35,091 nucleotides of DNA from JBGTCY01 sp041748615 (GTDB lineage: Bacteria > Bacteroidota > Bacteroidia > Chitinophagales > CAIOSU01). Of the stretch, positions 25,171 to 33,648 are shown in pieces. Position 1 is the stretch's first letter. Every line of letters begins with the position of its first letter. The notes beneath the pieces are model-generated. The model had not been told where the DNA came from. It made no database searches and was given only the letters and a program-made list of their open reading frames with translations. Both the position numbers and the translations under genes were made by a program. The DNA lies in assembly GCA_041748615.1 (NCBI GenBank), contig JBGTCY010000329.1:1-35091 (forward strand), read 5' to 3'.

Positions 25171-27374
25171 CTGACTAAGATAAAATCCCCCCGCTCTGTT
25201 TTTTGTGAACCATCAGGCAGTTGTAAAACCGCCTGATAAATGTAAGTATCCATCGGCTGTAAAGTGCCGCTGTAAATTCCATCCCAACCGGATGAATTAT
25301 CGCTCACCAATTGCCCCCAGCGATTATAAATCTGCAACTTCAAAACCTGAACAGTTGCGCTGATAACAGGAGCATAAATATTATTCGTTCCTCGCGGCAC
25401 AAACGCTTCGGGGAAAGTATAAAGATTCACATCCACCTGCACGCGCACCATATCGGTGGCTTTGCAATCATTTTCATCGGTTACAGTGATGGTGTAAGTT
25501 GTGGATTCATCCGGTGTCGCTGTGGTGTTGGGAGTTAACGGGTTGGCAACTCCGGTCACCGGAGTCCATTCATACGTAACCTCTCCTTTTCCACCTTGCA
25601 CAAGAACAACCTCAATCGGTGCGGTATATCCGGTGAAAACCGTTTGGTCGGAATTTGCTCCTACTATCAGTGAATCGGGTTGTGTGAGTGACATGGTGGA
25701 GGTGGCAGTACAGTTATTGATGTCCGTAACCGTTAAATCGTAAAACCCCGGTTCAAGATTGGTAATAACATCCGTAGTTTCATTAGTTGACCAGAAGTAA
25801 CTGAAAGGCGGAGTGCCCCCGTTGACTGTCACGCTGCCAATTCCGTCATTGAATCCATAACAGGAAACATCTGCGCCTTCGGCAATGGCAACCAGCAAAT
25901 CAGGTTCGCCTACGTTAATCAGTAAAATTCTTGTACAATTATCGTTATCACGAACGGTGACAGAATAATTACCGGCTTGCAACCCGACCAAACAGGTGGA
26001 ACCTCCGGGGAGTGACCATTGATACGTGAATGGCGGAAAATCTCCTGAAACACTGAGACAAATTTCACCATCTGCGTCTCCACGACAAGAAACATCAGAA
26101 ACATTAGGAATGACGTTAATCGGGTTTGGTTCGGTGATGGTGAAAGTGTAAGTATTGAGACAACTGAATCCATCAATGATGGTGAGCGTGTATTCACCGG
26201 CTGACAGCCCGGTAATGGTCGCTGTTGTATCTTCTGTTGACCAGATATAGAAAAAAGGCGGAGTGCCTGTTTGAGGAGGAAAGGAAACGCTGATGGAACC
26301 ATCGGTTCCTCCATGACAGGTGATATTGTTAATCACCGTTTGTGTGGTATCTAAGGAAGGTTCGGGCAGCATTAATCCGAATGGAGTGAAACTGAAATCA
26401 GACCAGTCTTCAACGGTAAGCAGGTTGAAAGCAGTGGTATCAAAACCCTGGACTGCCAGTCCGGCTTTTTCCCAACGCGGAGTGTTTTTCCATTGTACAA
26501 TCTGTGACCAGCTTCCGTCATCAACCGGGTCATAAAAAAAAGTCAGGTTGATGGGTTGCGCTCCGTCAACGCGATTGATTTGATGATAATAAAAAGGGTT
26601 GATGTCACAGATGTTTTGTTCGGTGTTGTTTCTGTCAAATCCTTCCGAAGTGGCGTCAAGATTTGCCAACCTTCCGCCCAAGGTAGTTAAGCCGGTATCG
26701 GATGGCATCATCACCAACGGACGATAGCGGGAAGTGCCGACCTGCGAACCCAATGGAAACAGATAATCCAGCGTGTCATTCATCGCGCGTTCCAAAAACC
26801 CTCCGCTGAGGCTGCTGACAAATCCTGTTGAACGAATAATGGAATTCGGAGAAGGATTCGTAACGGTAACAATTCTGTTGGAAGTGGACAGTTCGCGGTC
26901 ATTCAGGTTCAGCAGGTGGCTGACTTTCGCGTTGGCAGAAGTTGATTTGATGCCGGTGCCTTCAAGGGTTAAATCGTAAAATGTGGTTGTAGCTGTTCCG
27001 GCTATGTTTTGATTGGCGCCACTCAAAATCACATTGCTTTGTCCCGCGATAAAAACCGCGTTGTTCGACCAATTGCCGGTAAGTTCAAATACCGCAGTTC
27101 CTATTCCTTCGAGCGTATCTAAATTGGCAATGCTTCCCTCAACAATCAGATGGGTTTCATTCGCGATATACCCTGAATTGCTGAGCGAACCTGTTTTTAA
27201 AATAATATCAACCCCTGGATTGAATTTGATGTCAGCGCCCCTGTTGGTTAAAATTACCGTTTGAGCTGAAAGTAGATTAAATAGAAATAGGAAAACAAAA
27301 CAAAGTTTTGACTTCAGAAAAATGCTGTCTGTCAGGGGATTTATTGGATTAAGATATGTATTATATAATCGCAT
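25167..27374 (-). CDS. SprB-repeat adhesin with T9SS type B sorting domain
   Basis: 735 residues. The signal peptide follows a longer N-terminal stretch (hydrophobic core KLCFVFLFLFNLLSAQ at 23-38). Residues 39-335 are a beta-rich unknown region. Three SprB repeats occupy about 345-415, 420-490 and 495-567, each with a Cys near the start (CHGGTDG, CRGDADG, CYGFNDG), GGTPPFSYFW-type centre and a second Cys near the end. A PKD-like domain (570-647) and a type B sorting domain (650-735; YNRWGQLV, GWDGIYSG, YIYQAVLQLPDG) follow. The usual N-G-D-G-x-N-D loop of the sorting domain is replaced by PRGTNNIYAP. It heads an operon with the SprF-like and OmpA genes and probably acts as a surface adhesin. 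Confidence 0.9.
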   Translation of the reverse strand: MRLYNTYLNPINPLTDSIFLKSKLCFVFLFLFNLLSAQTVILTNRGADIKFNPGVDIILKTGSLSNSGYIANETHLIVEGSIANLDTLEGIGTAVFELTGNWSNNAVFIAGQSNVILSGANQNIAGTATTTFYDLTLEGTGIKSTSANAKVSHLLNLNDRELSTSNRIVTVTNPSPNSIIRSTGFVSSLSGGFLERAMNDTLDYLFPLGSQVGTSRYRPLVMMPSDTGLTTLGGRLANLDATSEGFDRNNTEQNICDINPFYYHQINRVDGAQPINLTFFYDPVDDGSWSQIVQWKNTPRWEKAGLAVQGFDTTAFNLLTVEDWSDFSFTPFGLMLPEPSLDTTQTVINNITCHGGTDGSISVSFPPQTGTPPFFYIWSTEDTTATITGLSAGEYTLTIIDGFSCLNTYTFTITEPNPINVIPNVSDVSCRGDADGEICLSVSGDFPPFTYQWSLPGGSTCLVGLQAGNYSVTVRDNDNCTRILLINVGEPDLLVAIAEGADVSCYGFNDGIGSVTVNGGTPPFSYFWSTNETTDVITNLEPGFYDLTVTDINNCTATSTMSLTQPDSLIVGANSDQTVFTGYTAPIEVVLVQGGKGEVTYEWTPVTGVANPLTPNTTATPDESTTYTITVTDENDCKATDMVRVQVDVNLYTFPEAFVPRGTNNIYAPVISATVQVLKLQIYNRWGQLVSDNSSGWDGIYSGTLQPMDTYIYQAVLQLPDGSQKTERGDFILVR

Positions 27375-27574
27375 TCAGCTTGGGTAAAACATCTAAATTT
27401 TCAGAGAGAGTGGTTACAGCAGGGGAATTTCAAAAAATTAAGCACTTCAACAGGATGGCTAAATTATCAAAAGAGAGGCGTAATATCAATCTTTGTTTTG
27501 AATCCTGAAAGAATATCTTTGTATTGTTTTTGCAAATGTGTCCTTGACAGAAATATTCAACCGGACATTAGTGA

Positions 27575-28693
27575 TTATTTGACTTTTTTTCTTGCCTTAT
27601 CGCTAAATTGAATGAAGTCAGGGTCATTTCTAAAAAACTCAAAATCAGGGTCCTTCAAAAAATGGGCATATCGCTTTATATCCTTAAAGAACTTTTTCTT
27701 CCACGCGCTTTCAAGATAGTATAACATCATTTCTTTTTCCTGCATCAGCGCATAACAACAAGCGATATTATAGAAGGATAAACCGGTATAATCCGGATTG
27801 ATTTGAGCCGCCCTGAGTTGATTTTTAATAGACTCTTCATGATAGCCCAATCTTGATTTCGCATTCCCCATTTCAATGAACACATCCGGATTTTCAGGTG
27901 AAAGCCGGACAACGGTCATAAATTCCTGAATCGCCCCGGAATAGTCTTCGGACTGCACTAATGTTCTGGCTTTTTCAAGATGACTCTCCCAAAAATCGGG
28001 TTGCATTTCAATGGCTTTATCCAAAAAATAAATGGATTTTTCATAGTCTCCCAGTAAGCGGTGAGCGACTCCTTTATTTCTGACCGCAAGCGTCAGGTCT
28101 GAGTTAAAATGCAGCGCTAATTCAAAATCTTTAATCGCCAGTTCTATATCACTTTTATTCGCTTCCGCCACATTTTGATGGTAGTAACGGGCTGAACCAC
28201 GGTTATTATACGCCAACGCGTAGGTTGAGTCAATGAGTACCGCAGCATTAAAATCATCAATTGCCTGCATAAAATTTCCGAGGCGATGATGGCAAACACC
28301 TCTGTTATTGAATGCCTCCGCGAAACGGGGGTTGAGTTTCACCGCTATGGTCAGAAAATGTAAGGCTTTATCATAATTTTTTAATTCATTATAGGCATGA
28401 CCGACTGCGCTATAGATACCCGCATCTTCCGGTCCGTGCTTCATCACTCTTTTGAAATCTTTCAAAGCCAGTTCAAAATCATTGCAGTACAGGTAAGCAT
28501 ATCCTCTGTAGAAATAAGTGTCTAATGCCTTCGGAGAAATTTTGAGGCTTTGATTAAAATCATTCACCGCCAGTTCATAAAAGCCCGCGTTGAAATGATG
28601 AATCCCCCGCTGATAATAAAGGTCTTGCGAGAGAAGTTGAAAAGAAATCGTAAAGAAAATAATTACAAGAAATGTTTTTATTTTATCTGTCAT
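27575..28693 (-). CDS. Tetratricopeptide repeat protein
   Basis: About 372 residues with an N-terminal signal peptide (KIKTFLVIIFFTISFQLLSQ) followed by about nine TPR units (for example YYQRGIHHFNAGFYELAVND and AEAFNNRGVCHHRLGNFMQAIDDFNAA, shown in part) and a short C-terminal cap with FFRNDPDFIQF. The repeats span nearly the whole mature protein. It is likely periplasmic and serves protein-protein contacts; the partner is unknown, though it sits between two adhesin loci. Three consecutive ATG codons start the frame (28699, 28696, 28693). A consensus promoter lies directly upstream, so the third is the safest choice. Confidence 0.85.
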   Translation of the reverse strand: MTDKIKTFLVIIFFTISFQLLSQDLYYQRGIHHFNAGFYELAVNDFNQSLKISPKALDTYFYRGYAYLYCNDFELALKDFKRVMKHGPEDAGIYSAVGHAYNELKNYDKALHFLTIAVKLNPRFAEAFNNRGVCHHRLGNFMQAIDDFNAAVLIDSTYALAYNNRGSARYYHQNVAEANKSDIELAIKDFELALHFNSDLTLAVRNKGVAHRLLGDYEKSIYFLDKAIEMQPDFWESHLEKARTLVQSEDYSGAIQEFMTVVRLSPENPDVFIEMGNAKSRLGYHEESIKNQLRAAQINPDYTGLSFYNIACCYALMQEKEMMLYYLESAWKKKFFKDIKRYAHFLKDPDFEFFRNDPDFIQFSDKARKKVK

Positions 28694-28701
28694 CATCATT
28701 G

Positions 28702-28733
28702 CAAATATAAATCTAATCTAAAATGTACGACAA
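28702..28733 (-). promoter_or_regulatory. Bacteroidota promoter (TTG / TAnnTTTG) for the TPR gene
   Basis: On the minus strand TTG (28731-28733) is followed after 21 bases by TATATTTG (28702-28709), matching the TTG-N17-23-TAnnTTTG consensus of Flavobacterium. Transcription should begin only a few bases downstream, at or next to the triple ATG, implying a leaderless or nearly leaderless mRNA. Confidence 0.6.
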
Positions 28734-28912
28734 TTTTGGAAGTCGTTTTCCAAATTAATCCTTAAAACCAAATTATCTGCTTAAAAAGTATTGAGGTATT
28801 TTCTTAATTCTGTTGAAATTGTGGCTGTTTTTTACCAATTAAAAATAGGTTTCATAATTTTATGTAACTTGTAAGTTGGTAAACAAACAGTTATTTAAAT
28901 CTATATTTATTC

Positions 28913-31900
28913 ATGATATTTCATAAGTTAATCTTCAAAACATTAATTTTTGTTTCTTTTTTTTCAGTTTGGGCTAACTCAATATTTTCCCAGAACTATA
29001 CTATCCTTGGCAATGCAACATCATTAGGAGGATGTAATTGTTTTCAACTTACCCAGGATGCTAAAAACCGGGGAGGCGCCATTTTTCAAAATCAAACCAT
29101 CAACCTCAATAATTCATTCGATTTTACATTTAATGTATTTCTCGGTTGCAATGGTTCAGGAGGCGCTGATGGAATTGTATTCGTTTTAACATCAAATCCA
29201 AACGGGCTGGGCGCTGCCGGTGAACACCTCGGTTATGGCAACGGCTCCAATCAGCCTTATTCCTTAGCGGTTGAATTTGATACCTGGCAAAACGGCAACC
29301 AGGGCGACCCTTCCTATGACCATATCGGCATCAATGCCGGTGGTGTTGTAACACATAATGTTTATGCACCGGTAGCGGCTTTACCCGGGCAGGGCAACAT
29401 AGACAACTGCCAGTGGTACTTAGTGCGGATTGTCTGGGATGTAAACTCAAACACCTATTCAGTGTATTTTAATGGCGTTTTGAGAATTCAAATCGTCATT
29501 CCAAATATGGTCAGTACCTATTTTGGAGGCAATCCTATCGTGAACTGGGGTTGGAGCGGAGCTACCGGAGGCGGCACAAACGACCAAAGGGTGTGCGTGG
29601 AAAGTATCTCCAACTGGGTAGCGGGAGTCAATTATCAAAGTTGCAATACCACCCTTCAGTTTACGGATATTTCCACGAGTGATTTGGGGACTGTACAATC
29701 CTGGGCTTGGGATTTTGGAGATGGAACTACTTCCTCGCTGCAGAATCCTGTTCATACTTTTGCCGGATTAGGAACTTATAATGTTTCTCTCACCATCACG
29801 GATATCACCGGTTGCACGTATGATTTCTCCCATCCGGTAACCATCAACGCACCCATTACACTGACGCCAACTTTTAGTGACCCCCCCTGCAATGGCGGAT
29901 TGAATGGCAGTATCGGAGTAACGCCTACCGGAGGCTTTGGTGTGAGCGCAGGATATGGCGGTTACAGTTATTCGTGGAACAACAACGCTAATAACATGCA
30001 AACATGGGTTGGTGTTGGTGCAGGTACTTACTCGGTAGTGGTCACCGATGGCGTATGCTCAGCTACCGGGCAATACACACTAAATCAACCGACACCGGTT
30101 ACAGCTACCACTTCACATACCGATGCCAGTTGCGGAGCCAGTAACGGCAGCGTAAGTATTACACTTTCCGGAGGTACTCCTCCTTATCAAAATGTTGTGT
30201 GGGCAGGATTTCCAGCGACAGGCGGACCCAATACTTTCACCCGTACAGGACTTGGTGCCAACTATTACATAGCCGACTTTACCGACTTCAACGGATGCTC
30301 CGCATTATTGCAATACCGTGAGAATGTGAACGCGTTGCCTTGCGGTATCAATGCTTCCGCTTCATCCACCAATGTCAGTTGCTTTGGAGGCGCCAACGGC
30401 ACAGCAACGCTTACAGTGACAGGCGGAGCGCCTCCTGCCATTATCAACTGGAGCAACGGAGGCACGGGCGCAACAATTACCGGATTAACAACCGGCACTT
30501 ACACCTATTACTACAGCGATGGGAATCCTGCAAATAGTTTTTCAGGTACAGTAACGGTTACACAACCCGGTGCAGCAATGGTCGGCTCTTTGACCACACT
30601 CAACATGTCCTGCGCCAATACCAATGATGGGGAAGCTTTGGCATCTGTAATTTCGGGCGGAACGCCCCCCTATAATTACACCTGGAGCGGTGGTCAGCCG
30701 AATACGCCTGCTCTATCCAATTTAAGCCCTGGACCCATCAGCGTGGTCATTACTGATGTAAACGGCTGCACATCTTCCGCTTCGGGAACAGTCACGGGTC
30801 CACCCGCTTTAACCCTCAATATCACCGCGATTGATGACAGTTGTTATCAATCAAGAACCGGCAGCGCGACAGCGAACGTATCCGGGGGAAATCCGCCCTA
30901 TACTTTTTACTGGAGCAATATTTCTTCCGCACAAACCAACCTGACGATGGGAGCCGGAAATTACACCGTAACCGTAACCGACAGCCGGGGATGCACCATC
31001 ACAGGCAACACAACACTCAGCGAGCCACCCGCCCTGAGTTATTCGATAACATCACAAGATGTTTTGTGTCATGGTGACGCCACCGGAAGTATCAACGTAG
31101 CGGTCAATGGAGGAACACCGGGTTATAACTATCAATGGAATCCGCCCGCTGCAACCGGCAGCAACCCGACCGGATTAACGGCAGACATCTATTATTTATC
31201 CCTCACTGACGGAAATAACTGTCTGCATGAAGACAGTGTGGTAATCACACAACCTGATTCTGTTTTCGCGGTTACTTCCGCTTCTACGAACGTCAACTGT
31301 CACGGTGCTGATGACGGAACCATCACATTGAATATCAGTGGCGGAACTTCCCCTTACAGTTATCTTGGAAATCCTGTTCCTGGCGGAACTACTGTGCTGA
31401 ATAATCTTTCACCAAATACCTACAGCGGTAATGTGACGGATGCCAATGGTTGCAGTGTTTTGATTTCAGAAACCATCACCGAACCAGGACCACAGAGTCT
31501 TGTTCTGAACAACACCAACGCGGTTTGCAATGGCGACACTTCCTCCACGGCTTCAGCCGATTTTGTCAATGCAACCGGTGCTGTGACTTATGTTTGGACA
31601 GGTGGACTGACAGGCGCCAACCTCACCGGATTGGCGGCAGGGGTCTATGACGTGACGGCAACGGATGCCAATAGCTGTGAACTTATTGGAAGCGTTACCA
31701 TTACAGAACCTCCTGCACCCGTGCTGAATGTAAACGTGACAGATGCTTCCTGTTATGGAGCAGAGGGGAGCGCTACCGTGAATCCAAGCGGAGGAACTCC
31801 TCCTTACAGTTATACATGGAGTCATGGAGTGGGAAATTTTCAAACCGTCACTCTTCCCGCAGGAAATTACACCGTCACGGCAACGGATGCTGCAACCTGT

Positions 31901-32926
31901 AATCAAATCGGGAATTTCACTGTAAATGAACCGGATTCAATTGGGGTGACTGTACAGTCAACGGATGTATTATGCCAGGGTGAAAACACCGGCAGCATTA
32001 TCTTAACGCTGACGAACGGTGGCATTGCCCCGTTTACATTTACATGGTCGCCCGATGTCAGCCAAAACAACAGCGCGTTGAGTCTGCAAGCCGGTGATTA
32101 CAACTTTACCATCACGGATGCTGATGCTTGCACAGTTACTCAAACCATCACCCTCAATGAACCCGATTTGCTGGTTGCCGTTTCCACCATCACGGATGCA
32201 ACCTGCTTCGGATTTTCTGACGGACAAATCAATGCAGCGGCAACGGGCGGAATTCCCGCATATACATACACGCTTTCAACGGGCGCACAAAATTCAACCG
32301 GAGTTTTTACCGGACTCAATGCCGGTGATTATCAATTGACCATTACGGATGCCAACGGTTGCAGCGATGTGCTTCCGGCTTCCATCCTCAGCGATGAACC
32401 GGTGCTCGTGAGCGTTTCGCCCGACCCCGCCAAAGTGTATCAGGCGGAAACAGTTTTGCTGACAACAGAAACCAATCAAACGGGTGTGTTGCAATTTACA
32501 TGGCTACCTTCGGATGGCTTGTCGTGCAGCGATTGTGATGTCCCTGAATTCATCGGCAGTCAATCCGGCAGCTACACGGTGACAGTCATTAATGAACAAG
32601 GTTGCACCGGACAGCACACTGTACAAGTGGAGGTGATTGACGGTCCCGGAATTTTTGTACCCAATGCCTTTTCGCCTAACAGTGATGGTGTGAATGACAC
32701 CTGGGAAATTTTCGGCAACCTCGCGGGCATCGAACAGATTCAGGTTTTGGTGTTCAACCGCTGGGGAGAAAAAATCTTTTCGAGCAACAGTCCCAACTTC
32801 GCCTGGGACGGTACCTATCACGGAAAAATTTTACTGCCGGATGTATTTGTCTATCACATCCGCATTGACTGGTTAGCTAATCGCCCGGTTTCCAATTTGA
32901 AGGGTTCGGTGACGCTGATGAAATAG
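28913..32926 (+). CDS. Large lectin/PKD/SprB-repeat adhesin with T9SS type B sorting domain
   Basis: 1337 residues. Signal peptide about 1-27 (ending SIFSQ). Residues 28-235 are an L-type (legume-like) lectin domain with GGADGIVFVL and the metal-loop motif VEFDTWQNGNQGDPSYDHIG (E121, D123, D136, H137). A PKD domain follows at 245-312 (SWAWDFGDGTTSS). About eleven SprB repeats of 70-78 residues run from 316 to roughly 1165; most have a Cys after the first strand and another near a D-x-x-GC motif. An Ig/PKD-like spacer precedes the type B sorting domain (about 1250-1337: PNAFSPNSDGVNDTW, FNRWGEKIF, FAWDGTYHGK). It is expected to be displayed at the surface as a carbohydrate-binding stalk. No SprF gene lies next to it on the same strand. 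Confidence 0.93.
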   Translation: MIFHKLIFKTLIFVSFFSVWANSIFSQNYTILGNATSLGGCNCFQLTQDAKNRGGAIFQNQTINLNNSFDFTFNVFLGCNGSGGADGIVFVLTSNPNGLGAAGEHLGYGNGSNQPYSLAVEFDTWQNGNQGDPSYDHIGINAGGVVTHNVYAPVAALPGQGNIDNCQWYLVRIVWDVNSNTYSVYFNGVLRIQIVIPNMVSTYFGGNPIVNWGWSGATGGGTNDQRVCVESISNWVAGVNYQSCNTTLQFTDISTSDLGTVQSWAWDFGDGTTSSLQNPVHTFAGLGTYNVSLTITDITGCTYDFSHPVTINAPITLTPTFSDPPCNGGLNGSIGVTPTGGFGVSAGYGGYSYSWNNNANNMQTWVGVGAGTYSVVVTDGVCSATGQYTLNQPTPVTATTSHTDASCGASNGSVSITLSGGTPPYQNVVWAGFPATGGPNTFTRTGLGANYYIADFTDFNGCSALLQYRENVNALPCGINASASSTNVSCFGGANGTATLTVTGGAPPAIINWSNGGTGATITGLTTGTYTYYYSDGNPANSFSGTVTVTQPGAAMVGSLTTLNMSCANTNDGEALASVISGGTPPYNYTWSGGQPNTPALSNLSPGPISVVITDVNGCTSSASGTVTGPPALTLNITAIDDSCYQSRTGSATANVSGGNPPYTFYWSNISSAQTNLTMGAGNYTVTVTDSRGCTITGNTTLSEPPALSYSITSQDVLCHGDATGSINVAVNGGTPGYNYQWNPPAATGSNPTGLTADIYYLSLTDGNNCLHEDSVVITQPDSVFAVTSASTNVNCHGADDGTITLNISGGTSPYSYLGNPVPGGTTVLNNLSPNTYSGNVTDANGCSVLISETITEPGPQSLVLNNTNAVCNGDTSSTASADFVNATGAVTYVWTGGLTGANLTGLAAGVYDVTATDANSCELIGSVTITEPPAPVLNVNVTDASCYGAEGSATVNPSGGTPPYSYTWSHGVGNFQTVTLPAGNYTVTATDAATCNQIGNFTVNEPDSIGVTVQSTDVLCQGENTGSIILTLTNGGIAPFTFTWSPDVSQNNSALSLQAGDYNFTITDADACTVTQTITLNEPDLLVAVSTITDATCFGFSDGQINAAATGGIPAYTYTLSTGAQNSTGVFTGLNAGDYQLTITDANGCSDVLPASILSDEPVLVSVSPDPAKVYQAETVLLTTETNQTGVLQFTWLPSDGLSCSDCDVPEFIGSQSGSYTVTVINEQGCTGQHTVQVEVIDGPGIFVPNAFSPNSDGVNDTWEIFGNLAGIEQIQVLVFNRWGEKIFSSNSPNFAWDGTYHGKILLPDVFVYHIRIDWLANRPVSNLKGSVTLMK

Positions 32927-32986
32927 CGCAATTAGAAAAAGCTAAGCATAAATTATTTTCACCTTCTGTTAAAGGATTATTGGTAC

Positions 32987-33413
32987 GAGCGGACGCTCGC
33001 GCCAGACACGGGTATCCACAGTCCACGGTACTCGCGCAAGCATTGAGGCAATGGCATGGAGCATGGGTCAGCGAGTGGCGTTTGCTCGCGCCATCCTTCG
33101 ACAGGCTCTGGATGACGGCTTGTGAGCTTTGTCTGAGAATGAATTGGCGCTTGCTCTGTTCGTCTATACCTTGATTTGATTGGTAGCGTTCCGCGATTGT
33201 GGTGTCTTACCTCCGGGGACGAAAGGCATGACTGTTTGTGCGCATGTTGAATTTTAAGCGGGTAAGTTAAAAACTTATCCCGTAGTGGCGGGAGTTAGCA
33301 CAAGTTATCCAGCGCGAAAGGCAAGCGCGCTAACTTGCGTTATGCGAGGGTACAGCTATGAATAAGATGGAAGCGGACGCTTAAACAATGTTGGTTCATA
33401 GGAGCGGACGCTT
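32987..33413. repeat. Three AGCGGACGCT hairpin repeats
   Basis: The core AGCGGACGCT, itself a 4-bp hairpin around GA, occurs at about 32988-32997, 33372-33381 and 33403-33412, flanked by matching bases that extend the palindrome (G/C in copy 1, A/T in copy 2). Copies 1 and 3 continue into CGCGCCAGA and TGCACCAGA, so the similarity extends beyond the core. GCTCGCGCCA also recurs at 32995-33004 and 33084-33093. Confidence 0.65.
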
Positions 33414-33583
33414 GCACCAGAGGGGGGGGGTATTTTTTAATTTTCCAGTTATTAATTTCAATTTCACTCCCCACTCCGCCTGCAAAGGCGGAAGAAAGAT
33501 GCCAAGTCGCATCACAATTTCCAACCACCAAGCAATTCAAATTATAGCTTGTATTCGTTTTTTAAAGGCACCCCGCTTGGACT

Positions 33584-33636
33584 CCCCCGCTCTTTTGGAG
33601 CGGGGGGCGGTCCGAAGGACTCCGGACTCCTTCGGA
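33584..33636. repeat. Two adjacent GC-rich hairpins
   Basis: CCCCCGCTC (33584-33592) pairs with GAGCGGGGG (33598-33606), loop TTTTG. Next, TCCGAAGGA (33611-33619) pairs with TCCTTCGGA (33628-33636), with a central TCCGGA palindrome. They lie just past the stop of the minus-strand gene at 33649 but have no T run, so they are hairpin repeats that might slow or protect transcript ends rather than classical terminators. Confidence 0.7.
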
Positions 33637-33648
33637 GGGGGTGAGGCT

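Larger units (their letters stand above)
32927..33648. other. 722-bp intergenic region rich in short palindromes
   Basis: No supported gene on either strand. The segment lies between the convergent ends of two T9SS cargo genes. It contains repeated AGCGGACGCT hairpins, a CGGGTAAGTT / AACTTATCCCG inverted repeat (33259-33268 with 33272-33282), a run of nine G (33423-33431), and two GC-rich hairpins at 33584-33636. Base composition is clearly GC-richer than the flanking genes. It looks like an accumulation of extragenic repeat elements or a decayed insertion; no coding remnant was recognisable. Confidence 0.6.

Noticed and set aside
29800..32400. Possible CRISPR or DNA tandem repeat array
   Set aside because: The periodicity is at protein level (SprB repeats of 70-78 residues) with divergent DNA, not identical short repeats with spacers.
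29459..32821. Several 65-117 residue frames on both strands inside the lectin adhesin gene
   Set aside because: All lie inside a 1337-residue gene with clear repeated domains and are shadows of its repeats.
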